A DNA stretch of 64,000 nucleotides from Cacajao melanocephalus (taxonomy: Eukaryota; Chordata; Mammalia; Primates; Pitheciidae). The position numbers and the translations under genes are program-made. The notes beneath the pieces are model-generated. The model was given only the letters and a program-made list of their open reading frames with translations. It was not told the DNA's origin and made no database searches. Each line of letters begins with the position of its first letter. Within the stretch, counting starts at the first letter, position 1. The stretch covers positions 1 through 64,000 of the forward strand of contig CAUYLG010021717.1 in NCBI GenBank assembly GCA_963573385.1. Direction: 5' to 3'. Below are positions 41,501 through 55,775 of this stretch, one piece after another.

Positions 41501-42880
41501 ATAGAACTATGATTTTTCACTATAATTTAAAAAAAATGTTTCACTATGTTTTCAAATACCTTTGTTTGGTGTGTTAGGCCTTCTTAGGTTTAAAAAGATT
41601 TATATATTAGTTCTATCAATTATATTCCATATTCTATTAAATTATGTTAGCATTCTTTTACATTACTCATAGATCTATATTTGTTTAGACAGTTTCTATC
41701 AGTTCCACTAAAATGAGCAATGATAAAATTGAGTGTTTCCTTTTCCTTACATGCCCCTGAGGTTTTCTTCTAGCATTCAATTTTAACAAGGAAATGCTCT
41801 TTTTTAGCATTTATTTTTGTGGCGTTAAATGTGCCACTACTTTGTCCAAGTGATTTGTCAGGTTTGAATGATATTATTTAACTTTCATCCTTAAAGATGA
41901 AGAATTACCAAACTCACTCTAGTTTACACTTTCCTTTGCCTCTCCCTTTCATTATATGTTAATTTAATAATTATTTCTGCATTGTCAGAGCTGTAATATT
42001 TACATTCCCATCTGTCACCCTAACTTACACTTTTGTTTTAATCTTTTTCTAGAGTTAAATATAACAAATGCTCACATAAGTTCTTTGACAGTTTCCTCAA
42101 TTAACTCTTGGTTGTGTTGCATTTAGCTGATGGTAGTTTCCCTGAGAAGTTTATAGAAATAATATTCCCAGAGCCCCAGAGAAAATTTTTTTTCTGTAGC
42201 TTTTATATTTCAAGAAGAGAACAGATTTATATTTAACTTTAATTAACCATATTCTCTTCTTAAGAAATATGTATATATTGCTCCACTGTCTTCTGACACT
42301 GGATACGCTGGAGAAATTTGTGACCAGTCTTTATAATTTTTCCCTTGAGAAATAATCTGTTCTTATTCTCTGACATTCTAAAGAAGTATTTATCTTTAAA
42401 ATTTAATGACTTTATTAAGTTATATATGTCTGTTAACTCTTCTAGGTCAGTTTTTCAGACACGTGGTTGCCATTCAATATGTAAATTAATGTCTTACTTC
42501 ATAAAAGTTTTCTTGTATTACATCATGATTTGTTCTACTCAATTACACTAATTTTTTCATTGGGTACTCTTCTTCAGGGTTATCCTTTGCTTGTCTTCTA
42601 CATCTATTAATTTTTAACTCTTTAAAAATTATAATTCCTTATTTTTCTATTCACATGGTTATCACTATATCCCTTGCTTTATTTTGTGTAGTGTCACCTT
42701 TCCTTGTGATCCCTCCTATTTCATCTTCATTTCTTTGTGATGATTTGATTTCCTTCTATTTATTTTCTGAGATCATTACTTTTTTTCTGCTTCATAGCCT
42801 TCTTTCTTAAAGAGAAATATTTTATTAAGTTTTTTTTTCTTTGGTTCATGGTAAAATGATAGGTCAGAATTTTCACATAA
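38580..42880 (-). mobile_element. Old L1 (L1M class), minus strand, partly degraded
   Basis: The plus strand reads as the complement of L1 from its 3' end upward: ggatatttggattgtttcta, gtcaatctgataggta, ccagatgactgcctagcc, tgtgaaaacacctgg and ttgaataaagggacctctta follow in the order found in antisense ORF2. No frame survives. The 3' part (38580-41300) is clear; the 5' part above 41900 is weaker. It lies in the same direction as COL5A2. Confidence 0.7.
42210..42437 (+). repeat. Inverted repeat, left arm
   Basis: The stretch from gatttatatttaacttta to taagttatatatgtct recurs as its reverse complement at 42879-43104. Over the best 206 bases I count about nine differences (near 95% identity). 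Confidence 0.93.
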
Positions 42881-43104
42881 CAGAGACATATATAACTTAA
42901 TAAAGTCATTAAATTTTAAGATAAATACTTCTTTAGAATGTCAGAGAATAAGAATGGATTATTTCTCAAGGGAAAAATTATTAAGACTGGTCACAAATTT
43001 CTCCAGCATATCTAGTGTCAGAAGACAGTGGAGCCATATATACAGATTTCTTAAGGAGAGAATATGGTTAATTAAAGTTAAATATAAATCCATTCTCTCC
43101 TATA
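42879..43104 (-). repeat. Inverted repeat, right arm
   Basis: Reverse complement of 42210-42437, with a 441-base spacer between the arms. The arms are far more alike than expected for the old L1 around them. Confidence 0.93.
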
Positions 43105-44268
43105 GCAATATATTTTCTGGTATGTTCTTATCTCATAAATGTAGATGAGCTCAACCACTTATTATCTTATTGCATCTGTGTATAATATGACTACCAGCTC
43201 CTAGACCAACTATTTGAAGGAGATTGTACATTTTGGTGTGTTTTCTGATATTTGCCACCATTGTTTCCATTTACTATTCACTTATCTCCACAGACTTAAT
43301 TTTACTTCATTCCTGGGCTTTTTTGAAGATTGTATCTGCTTTGGGTAGCTCTTACATGTCTTGTTTTTAATACTTTCTTTCATATATTTCTTATTACATC
43401 ACTGAAAATTTAGTGCAGGTATTTATTTAAGGCATATTGTTTCTGTTAAAGAAGCAGAGAAGAGGTAAGTTGCTGTCTGTTTCCATGCACATATTATTGA
43501 ACGCTTTCTTGTATTTGCTGTTATTTGCAATGATATTTTGAAAAAAATAAAGCCTTGATATTGTCTTGACGACGAATTAGAAGTCTCATGACTGCTAACA
43601 CAAATTACCTAAAGGTTTAATATTGCTCTTACCTAGTTTATTGAAACCTACTATAAATATAAACTTGTTTCCCTTACATGTACCTTTAAAATATGTACTC
43701 ATACTGAAATACATCATATCTTTTAAATACGGAAACTTTTACTTTATATTATTTTTCTCCCGGAAATCTAATTCATTCTTTTACCTAGCCAACACGGAAA
43801 GCATTCTGCATTTAAGAGTCAATGTAATACAGGGTGCTGTGACACGAAATTACATTAGGAATAAGTATTCCATTCACTATGACAAAGTTGGCATCAAGGT
43901 AGATAAATGTGTTTTCTAGATCTTCTCTCAGGCATTAATGGACTTCAAGGAAAACTGAAAAATAACTTGGAGGCACTCATCATGCATATGGGTAACAAAT
44001 GACCATTTTAAGTCATTCAAGAAATTCTCAGGTTAGACATAACCACTCAAAATTCAGCCCCAAATGCTTCAGATATTTAAGAAGACAGGAAATTACTGCC
44101 TGACTCTATCTAATTTTAGATAAAGTGAGTGAGAAAAATCATTAATCATTAACCCCAAAGGCCATTGAAAAAAGCTGCTTAATTATTCTCTTGGGTTGCC
44201 AAATGCTGACAGTGAAAAACACTGCAACTATAAAGGTGAGTAACTGCATCAATTATGAGTTTGTCCTA

Positions 44269-44532
<264 letters not shown>

Positions 44533-45710
44533 TTAGTAATGTGAAATTATGGAATTGGGAAAATATTTTAAAAGGTGGGTCATCTTGTGGATTCTAAAGC
44601 ATTCTGGACTAAGAAGTAACCTTCCAAGAAGCCAAACACAGATGAACTGATTTCATATTGTAACAAAATAATATGTAATTCACCATGAAATGATGATAAT
44701 TATCCTTGCATGATAGGGGAAGAAATAAAAGTGATCTAATGGAGATATATTTTTTAACCAGATAATGCTTCCTTCAGGATTTCATTCCTGAAGGTATGAA
44801 TGATCAAATATGAGAATATCAGTAAAGAGGGATAAAAGAGAACCATCTGAAAATTGGGAGAAAATGAATAGTTCAAAGGAGAATATATAATTTGAGTGTT
44901 TGGTGAACCCTATTATGACTTGCAACTCACTAGAAACTGTAGTAAATTTCACAACAGGAGACAGTATGTTTTCATGTACCATAGAAAAAACTTCAAAAAA
45001 GAAAAAGGTATGCTTTTATTAAAATTATTTTTAAAATACAGTAAAAAAGAATAACCATGTCCCATTTCATGGAGTAGAATTCCATTAGCTATCCTAAACT
45101 AATGGTGTTTACTAAACTGTGGCAGAAATGCAAAATTTATGCAGGTAATGAGTTAATTTATGTTTGCATCAAAATTAATTAAGAAAAACCACAACCAAAA
45201 TAATACACTGAGTTAATATATATTTCTCTAGTGCTTTTCTACATTTACATTACAATTTAAGAAAGCTTGGGAAAATACATATATTTATATATGTGTATGT
45301 ATGCACATATTGCACAAGAGCCCTAATATTATACATTTACTACCAAGTAAACATATATATTACATCAATAACTTTGTGATTTTATGAGAAACAATAGTAT
45401 AGAATTTTAAAACATAATGTGGATCAAATCATCCATGCTAAAATATATCAGGAAATTCCCAACTACTTAAATTCAAAACTCTTTTATAAAAGCTAAAGAC
45501 ATTCTTTCCCATTTCTTGCACAACTTGATCCCTTTTGCCTAACACTACCTCTCCTTCCTTCATCCTAGGCCCTCATGGCTAGCTATCATGACTCACTTCA
45601 ATGTCATCTACCCTTGTAATTCTTTTCTGATTACCCTGCAAAAATTAGACTTCCTGTAACCAGTTGATATTTTTCATAGAACTTTTCAAAGAACTCATGC
45701 CCTCAGCCAT

Positions 45711-45825
45711 TCATTCATTCATTCATTCATTCATTCATTCATTGTGTATTATATGCTAGGTAATTTAAGAGATACTAAAATGTGAAGAAATGGGCAAAAA
45801 ACACTGCCCTCAGGAATTTTATTAG
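45711..45825 (-). mobile_element. L2-like fragment with (TTCA)n start
   Basis: (ATTC)n, then tgtgtattatatgctaggta and aacactgccctcaggaa, is the complement of the L2 3' end with its expanded (TGAA)n tail. Confidence 0.6.
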
Positions 45826-45883
45826 AATGAGTATTAATTTTTAATTTTATCTTCCTCACTAGAGAAAAATTACATGAAAGTAA

Positions 45884-46231
<348 letters not shown>

Positions 46232-46413
46232 CATCATTGTATTTCTAAAAGTTGATGCTATACCTTTCATAAACCTGCCATTTAATGTCTCCTGGATGGA
46301 TATAATGAACGAATCTAAACTATGGTTCCCTAGTTTAATTGCACAGCATGAACTTTGTACTTCATAAAAAGATGTTTTAATGTAGTTGTAATCAGTTTAT
46401 GAAAGATGTTATC

Positions 46414-46798
<385 letters not shown>

Positions 46799-47570
46799 TT
46801 ACAATACAGATATTAATCCAAAAATCTGCTTTATATAATTTTTATTTATCAATTATACTTTAATAAAGCTGAAATAAAAACATTTTTCTGACTGTCCTGT
46901 GGAATACTTTGCTTCATATATTTAGTCATTCATCATCACATATATTTGACAAATGGAAAATTGCTTTCAGAGAATAACACTACTATATCCTAATGGTTTG
47001 TGTGCTGTTTTATAAGATGAGGGCTAAGTTTCTAATCTGTTTTATCTTCATTAAAAGACATGTATCATAAAATACATCTCTAATCAACAAAACAGTATTA
47101 GCTCTATGCCCATAGTGCTATTGTAGCCATTTAAAACCAATGGGAAAATAGAACTTATGTTTTAATATGCTTTTCTGGAAGACTATTTTGAAAAAATGAG
47201 AAATGTATTCATCAAATAAACAGTGTGACTTTTGGATGAAATATCACTTTAACGCAATGTAGTTGCATGTTGAACATTTCCAAAGACACAACCTGTATAA
47301 AAATGGGCTTATGTTCAAAGTTCACTGAACAATTCCATTAAGTAGATAAATTAAGAGTAACTCTGTTCATTAAGTTTTATGATTGAGAAGGAAATACCCA
47401 ATTACAAATGTTAAATTCTATTACCTGATAATGAGATACTAGTTCAATTAGCTTGTTTCTCCCGTTCCACACTCTTGGGTCGGGGTGGGTAACAGTGTTT
47501 AAAATTATTTACTGGGAGTTAAGTGCAAATATGCCTAATACTAACTGTGCAAAATGCTGAAAGCATATGT

Positions 47571-47867
47571 GGCTGGGTGTGATGGCTCACACCTACAATC
47601 CCAGCACTTTGGGAAGCCAAGGAGGGAGGACTGCTTGAGGCCAAGAGTTCAAGACCAGCCTGGACAATACAGTGAGACATTATCTCTACAAAACTTTAAA
47701 AGTTAGCCAAGCAGAGTGGCACATGCCTGTAGCTCCAGCTACTTGAAGGGTGAGTCAGGAGGATCATTTTAGCTCAGGAGCTCTAGGCTGCAGTGAGCTA
47801 TGGGCAAGCTACTGCAATCCAGCTTGAGCAACACAGTGAGAACCTGACTCACAAAAAGAAAAGAAGG
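47571..47867 (+). mobile_element. Old Alu (J-like)
   Basis: ggctgggtgtgatggctcac to ctgactcacaaaaagaaaag with many changes. Target-site duplication aagcatatgt (47561) / aagcatgtgt (47868). Confidence 0.95.
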
Positions 47868-49071
47868 AAGCATGTGTGTTCCTTTCTGTCCTCAAAAATA
47901 CATATTATTGTGGGGTATTATATATATTACATATGTTACACGTATGTGTATATGTTTCATATATAACATTGTGGAGTGATATATTTGTTTACATAATAAA
48001 TGAATATAATTAACCTATAAGTTTAATTATACTATACTTAAGTTTGTTTATTGTATAAATATTGAAAAAGCCACAGAGAATAGGATAAGTTATCTCCTAA
48101 AGTTTTATTAAATAAATTCTTATAACAAAACATATATTATTATTGGATAGACATAATATTATATATAAGGATACATATCACTGATGAAACAATTAGATAT
48201 TTGGAAGTAGAGAATATGAAAATCAAAAACAAGATGACATGTAATAATGTTGTCAAGTAAACATTAAAATATATGAGGGACTCTTCAAGGGGTAGCTTAT
48301 CTTATTCTTTGTTCCTCCTTTAGGGTTGGAATAAAAGGACACATTGTCTCAGTCTTGTGTTAACACCTAGAAGAGCAGTTTCTTTCTGAAAGTTTAAGAC
48401 AACATAACCTCAACTCAAGGGGCAAAGAAGTGGGCCACTGGGTTACTTTCTTTAAATTATAATGTTAAAAGTTAGTTTATATGTGAGTCATCACTGGTTC
48501 CTTTCTCCTGAGAATTTATAATTAAATTTAAGATGATGTGGAAAGTTAATTGAAATGCTTTTAAATAGCAAGGAGATGAAAAACCACATTCACTGCTAAA
48601 CATTGTCTTCTCTTAACTTAGACAACAATCCATACACATCACAGAGGGCTCAAAAACTCTGTGAACTCTCATTGTTCATGTCTGAATGAAAGACATGTAC
48701 AAAGAAACAGTGGGTAGAAAATACAGGGTATCTTGCAGTTTTGACGGATCTACATGGTAGTTGTACACCATATAATTAAGTTGTCCCTTCTGTTTTCTAC
48801 ATAGACACTTAAATGAAAAGTAAAGTAGAAAGAAAATCACAGCCAATTTGTTGAAAAATATTGCAGTAAAGTTGTCATAATAGAATTATTTTATAAATGA
48901 CAGTGTGGTATAAAATAAAATAATTTTTAAATGACATTCTGAGAAACTTAATTCTGTCCTTCTGATTCCTCTACCCAAATCATAAAATTAATCCAAGCTG
49001 ATGTCCAAGGCTTAGATTCAAGGCCCAGAACTAAAATAAATAAATAAATAAATATTTCTTAAAATACCTGG

Positions 49072-49262
49072 ATACTGGGGCCAGTGCGGGGTTGGGGTGG
49101 AGTTGGGGGAGGAAGCTCATTAGGAAAAATTAGGAAAGATAGCTAAGGCATGCTGGAACTAAGACTTAGGTGATGGATTGACAGGTGCAGGAAACCACAA
49201 TGGCACACATTTACCTACGTAACAAACCTGCACATGTACCCTGGAACTTAAAATAAAAAAAA
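49072..49262 (+). mobile_element. L1 3'-end fragment
   Basis: gttggggtggagttggggga, ggtgatggattgacaggtgc, aaccacaatggcacaca and ctgcacatgtaccctggaac match the L1 3' UTR in order, ending in an A-rich tail. Confidence 0.85.
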
Positions 49263-49694
49263 TTAAATTTAAAAATTGGATAAACAAATATTTTTATATA
49301 ACTAAACAAGAACTCCAAAACTTTAATTTTGCATTACTTGTATTTTTTGCTGTTTATGTTTTTTTAAGTTTCCTAAAATTGATTAGGACTGGTATATATC
49401 TGATAATATCATGACTATTTTGTAATTTTCATGGTGTTTTAACTTTCAAAATTTTTATCTCTCAAGCTACAAGATTCTTTTACTCTCACCAAATGTTCCA
49501 ACAAATTGAATCTATTGTGAAGTCATTCCCACAAAAATTCTGGCACCGATATATACAGAGAAGAGATGTATTTAATCTGATCACATTTTATTTTAAATTA
49601 ACTCAATTGTTCTGTATCTCATATATTCTCATAGATTTCTCTTCTCATAAATCTTAAGTGCTTTTATATTTAGTTGTAAGAATTCAGTTGTTAA

Positions 49695-49709
49695 TCACTA
49701 GATGGCAGA
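49695..49709 (+). promoter_or_regulatory. CTCF-like motif
   Basis: tcactagatggcaga matches the CTCF core except for the first base (T for C). Same orientation as the site at 29081. Occupancy unknown. Confidence 0.45.
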
Positions 49710-52009
49710 CCAAATCCACCATCTTTTTATAACAATTAGAAACTAAATTATCACAATTGCAGCTTGCCAACTGTACGTTATGCCCTGCATCCACATTTTT
49801 TTCATACATTTATACTTGTGAAACAAACAAACAAAAAAAAACCCTGCATAGAAATGGCCATGTTGAAACCTTGGACTGGCCAAGAGAGATCATTGTATTT
49901 GTATATTAAATTATTGGAATCTACTTAAAGGCTTTGAAAAATATATGAAATAAATGTCCCTAAAATAATGCTAGATATTCTCTAGTCATTAACTAAAGTT
50001 CTCCCATGCAGAAATAATATAGAGTGCACATGTGTTACAAAAATTTTAAATCTCTTATTCAGACGAATGCTTGTGCAGATCATTCTCCCTCATTAGACTG
50101 TGAGCTCCTCAAGAGACAGAATTGTGTTCACCTCAGCAACCTTCACACTTAATGTCATATAATCTGTCTTCGATAAATGTATGTGTAGCATGGATGAATG
50201 TAGATGTGATTGAGGAAAGGAAGGAACTACTTCATTGATATGCCTGTTTAAAAGATAGCACTTTTAGCTCTCTTTCCTCCTCCCCTAATCTTCCCAGAGA
50301 GGAAGTGCACTTAGGACCCCTTTTTTTCATGAAAGGGAAATGGTCACTTGGTGGTTCTTACCAGGTGTGTCCCTGACATTCAAGCCTGTGTGTGACCAGA
50401 AAGGAAGAAGACTGTGTCAGCCACGGCATTTCATATTTTAGAACAATCTTCAGAAAGCTATAGCAACCCTTCAGCCTTCCTGACCCAGCTCATTTAGGCC
50501 CCTTTTGAGAGTGTGAAGGTCTGGGATACCATTATTTAAAGTTTCTCTAACTGTAAAGGTCTTCGTGGGACTATAATCATGGCACTGTCAGCCGGTGACC
50601 TCATGAAATGGAGAGAGAATGTCTTGAGGGACAAAGGAGGAGGCAGTAAAGTAGTCCACATGTCCCTCTGGATGTGCAGATGCTGACTTTAGCAATGCAC
50701 AGAAGAGCATGGGCTGCTGGATGGGGTTCCAAGGAGCCTACCAAGGAAATCCTTCCCTTCCTTCTGCTTTCGGGCACTGTTTATCATTAGAAGGGAACGA
50801 CAAAGAGGGACAGCATTCAATTCCTTCTTTAGACCCTGCAGAGGAGATGCCAAAAATTCCACATTCCTCATTTAGCTTTCCTTAAACAACTCCCAAAGTT
50901 TAAAAGTAAGTCACATATGAAGCCACCAGGGATATTTGAGGGGGATCTATTACATACTTTGACAATTTTTTTCTATTTCAGCCTCAAGATCTATGGGATG
51001 GTGGGAGGGTAAGTACATATAGAGCAGACCTATGGGGTTTTACATCTTCTGTTCTTCAATCCACTACATTACCTTCTAGTGAGCCCACAAACTTAAATCT
51101 TGTTTTAGGATAGTTATCCAAATTACTACTTTTTCTGTGCCCTCCTCCTCTTTTTCCTTGTACCAACTGAACAGAAGTAGGCATTCAATAATTATTTGAG
51201 CTGAGTTAAATTTCTGTTCCACTAAGGACAATCATGTTTTATACTCTAAAGCAATATAATGACAATTTTGAAAAATTTCTTTGAAATCTAAAAAATTAAA
51301 AAAGGAAACAACTCATACATAGCACTTCAATGCATTTCAGTTAGCATATAAATTTTTAAAAATTAGATAAACTGTCTGCGAAGGTGGTTAGTTTCTTCAG
51401 TGCAACCATTAAATGTTTTCCAATCTCATAAGCAAAGGTTTTTCCATTAAATAGTAAAACTTCTGTTTTTACTTTACTTAAAATGGAAAAAAATAGAAAG
51501 GAAAAACTCTTCTATTAGGTACTACTTAAGTTTTTTTCCATGTATCATTGGGAAATCTAAATGACTGCAGCCAAAATGGGAAACTAAAACTACACTTACT
51601 GCACATGCAATGCTCATCTACAGTTCTGCCTGGAAGACCAGCTTTTGGTCTGCTAATGTATTTGACATAGATTTCTTTTTTTCCCAAACACATATCTCAA
51701 GCTACTAAATAACTGCAAAGCATCACAAAGAGAATTGAGACAACTCTATAATCTATAATTAGAAATTTCAGTAGTAATTTTTATAGCTAATCTTAGTTCT
51801 ATCTTAAATATTAATTAATCCTTAGTAAGTTTGATACAGAGCTACGCCAAACGTGTCTACTTAAACACATGAAGAATTTGTAATTGTTTTGAATGACATC
51901 TACTTAATCTCTCCTAGCATAATAGTGCTTGAGATAAACAGAAGAACCAAAAATCTGCTTATCTATTTCTCTTTCAAATGAGAAGTAAACACTCAGTAAT
52001 ATATAGTAC

Positions 52010-52362
52010 CCACATTCCAGATTTCCTTCATCTCCTTTCAGTCTTAGTTCAAATGTTACCTACTCTGATCACCCTACCAAAAAAATTGCACATGACTACA
52101 CATACATACAACCATAAACCTCTCAATTTACCAATTCTTACTCTTTTTTTCTTTTAATTTAGTAGTTATCACTTTCAAGCCTACTATATGATATTGGATT
52201 TATTATGTTTATTGTTTGTCACTCCATGATAGAATTATAGCTCTGTGAGAACAGATGTAATTTATTTTGCTTCCTTTGTTGATATATCCTGATATCCTAG
52301 AATAGTGTCAGGATCATTGTAAATGCTCAATAAGTATTTGTTAAATTAATTTGTTGAATATT
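52010..52362 (+). mobile_element. L2-like fragment
   Basis: cttagttcaaatgttacct, catgatagaattatagctctgtg, gtgtcaggatcattgt and aatgctcaataagtatttg follow the L2 3' pattern. Confidence 0.65.
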
Positions 52363-55294
52363 AGTTGTTTGCTTAAGAAGCTTTAGATGGTAAAGTCATT
52401 TTATAATATTCTTTTGTATATAAAAAGGAATTTTTATAACTAAAGTCAATTATAAGAATACAAAGTAAGAGATCTAGGCCACATTTAATACAAAATGATA
52501 GGATTTGATCCTGGGCTATTACCTGATTTTTAGAGAAGCCCCATTTTAGCTGTAATTTATGTGGGCCAAACCTACAAGGCTTTAAAATACTAGTAATTAT
52601 GCGAATATTATGTATTATCATTTATTCCAGACATTATATCCTAAGAAGAATGTATATTTTACTCATTTTTATAACTGAAAATAATAATTATTATAAGAGG
52701 ATATTCAGTATGGGATACTCTATGAGTATAAAATTAAATATTTTACATAAAATATTTTAGAGTCAATTTAACTTTGTATTTTATTATGTCTTTGCAGCTG
52801 CATTTTGCCTTCTTTTTCAATTTTCCCTGATACAGAAGAATACTTAGGGCCTCTAGAGAAAATCCAGACATTGTAGTCAGCTTATTTCTTCCAATTCATT
52901 CTTTATTCACTGCCCTTGCCTTGAGCAAGTTGAAATTTCTTTTACAATCCACCAAACATTCCACAGTTCTCAATGGCTCTTTGATCCCATTCATTTCACT
53001 ACCAAAGATTCTAAAATATTTTGAAGAAAGTTTCTAAGAGGAATTTAAAGGGATGCCTCTTTCTGCATTATTCCCTCTGGAGCTCAGTTCTGGAGGCATG
53101 GGGTGAGGGGGACTGGTGCTGTCATCCAGAAGGCATAATTTCTAATTTTATACTCTTGGAAATATCTAGTGACTTGAATTAGTATTCAGTTTTGTTCTAC
53201 TTTACATCGATTTAACTTATATCTATTTCGTAGCTATTAAAAAATAAGTGATTTTGCTGAAGAACAAAACTAAACTAGATTTTACCCTTCTTTTTGGCAT
53301 TCCTTTCCAAGTTACTTCCAGAACAAGTAATAGAGTCTTTAAATAAAATCCAGAGCCTAAGTTCATCTCTTAATCTTCATATTTAGTTTCTCCCTTATAA
53401 TGTGCATAATTGTATGGAAGCCAACTTACTTATTGCATGTTTAGGATCAAAACTCAATATTCTCTGAATCTCAAAACCGGCCAAATGCCATAGCAATACT
53501 TGGTAGGAGAAAGAGAAGTTGTTGCCTTTACTGGAAAGTTATATTAATAACTTTTTAGATACACAGCAAAGCTCTCCATTGGGTATTTCTCCACTTATAG
53601 GGAGAACAAAAGACAAGAAAAGCAAACAGAGAAGGAGGATGAAGAGAGGAAGGAGGAAGAGGGGTAGAGGAAGGAGGATGACATGATCATCTTTTTCCAT
53701 ATAACTTTATTACATCAAGAAGGAGGATTTACAAGTTTCTTTAGAAAACAACAGAATTAACCTGAAGATACTTCTTTATCCTATTAGGGAAAATACAAAG
53801 AATGAATCCGAGATTTTCACCTGCAAAACCATGTGCTTCTAAGGAGAAGATGCTATTTTCCTTACTAAGTAAACATAGGCAGGCTTTATCAAATTTCAAA
53901 AGTTTTAGATTATTACTTAATGTTATTCATTCAGTTTTTAAATTCTGAATTTTATTATTATGTAATTCATATTTTAATTTCTTAAAACATGGTGACTATG
54001 AATAAAATATCTATAAAGGAAAATAAAACTTTGTCATTTTCTTTAAATATCCATGGAAAGATTAAAAGTTTCTAAAATCTTTCAATAATTTGCTTAATTC
54101 CAAATAACTACAGAACATTTATTTGGTGCTAATACAGTGGTTAGCATGTGCTGAGATCAGAGGAGAAAATGTATAGTATTTCCTAAAGAGTATAAAATTT
54201 AGTTTGGGCAAAAAGATTAACTAAGTTGTTTACTAGTCAACTGATTATTACTACATTAATATATGAAAAGTGTGCCTCAATATTTCCACTTGTTAACATA
54301 TAGAAAAAGATACATATATAGAAAAAGATAAAATATGAGCCTTTACTTTTGGGGAAACGAAATCTTTAAAGATGTCATAAAGAAGTTTGCTTTAAAGTAT
54401 TGAAAATTCATTCTAATAAATTTGTCAATCTGGAAAAAGGAATAGAGGTATTAGTTAATCCATTTAATTAATAATTATTTATCTAGAAAATAATAACAAT
54501 TTTATTAAATACTTGTTTAGTATAAAAGCAAACTTTGGATCAGAGAATGAGACATTTGGAGTTCAACTTTCTTGCCAAAAACAACCAAAAAATACAAAAG
54601 CTGCAAAAGATAATGAAATTTTTTGTAGAATAATTTTATACATATGTGTATTTCACTAGTGCATTCTGGAAAAATTACACTCACACTGAAACTTCCTAAA
54701 CGCATTCCATTTTCTCATTAATCTATATGTATCCTGGGGCCTTTTGAATTATTGGTCCTTATCTTGGAAATCTTCCTGTGATTTGAGAGGTCTTTGCCTA
54801 ATGCTGTTTATTTTCATTAATTACAACTAAGTCTGGGGAACATCAACCTGAGGATTTTCTAGAATCCAAAACAAAAACAATCTTCAATCATTATGGAAAT
54901 ATAAAATTCTGTTTATCAAAGCAAACTTCAATTAGCAAGGAGTGAACAGAATACAGAGTAACATTAAATTCTCTTAAGAGTGTATCACCTCTTGACTCTC
55001 CTTTGGTATCCTATTTGTTAATGAAACATATTTTAAACTCTTAGCAAGACAGCTGGATACATAGAGGAGAGAAAGTGGAAACCCATAAATGCAAATCATT
55101 CAATGATCCCTGAGAATATAGCAGCTATAATAATGGCTAAAGCCACAGTTTTGAGATCCCCTGTGTGAGTTTCAGTCCTCCTTGTTCATTTTAGTCTTCC
55201 AACAACTTTGGCATTAAGAATGTGTTCAAATCATAAAATAAATGCATTTATTTTTGAAGCAAACATCAAAATAACATAATGTATGCATTTTGAT

Positions 55295-55400
55295 AATATC
55301 AATTATTTATTCAACAAATATTTATCTGTTATTTTGCCAAGCATTGGGAATACAGTTAAAGTAGTGAATTCCTCCCTACCTTTAAGGAGTTTACAGACTA
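55295..55400 (-). mobile_element. L2-like fragment
   Basis: attcaacaaatatttatctg, gccaagcattgggaatacag and aaggagtttacagac are the complement of the L2 3' region. Confidence 0.65.
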
Positions 55401-55589
55401 CTGAGAGAACCCATGCTGTTGAGAAACATGATGTTTACTCTGTCCCCATGGCTCCTTTGTGGAGGATACCTTGTAGTTTGCAATTTGTCATAGGCGGGTA
55501 CCAGCTGCCTATCTGGTATATTCCTGAGTTATGTGTATATGTAGAACATCTGTGTATTAAGAAGAATCACCTGTCAAAGAGCAAATAAG

Positions 55590-55775
55590 TGCATGGATGA
55601 ATCTCTGCTCCGGGCCTTCAGTCCTGGAGAGCTGCAAGCCCCGCAGGCTCTCAGGCTGTTGGTCCCCAGGATAGACACACTCTGTTGGCTATCTGGGTGT
55701 CTGCCTCTCTCAATACCTTCAGCCCGCCTGGGTGGGGGTCTCCCGGTTCAGCTGGTTCTCGGTACAGTGCAGTAA
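55590..55775. other. Locally GC-rich block in intron 1
   Basis: This block (gctccgggccttcagtcc, gccccgcaggctctcagg, tcagcccgcctgggtggg) is clearly richer in G and C than the surrounding intron. A 60-codon open frame on the plus strand (55593-55775) is not like any protein I know. It may be an LTR piece or a regulatory block; I cannot assign it. Confidence 0.35.
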
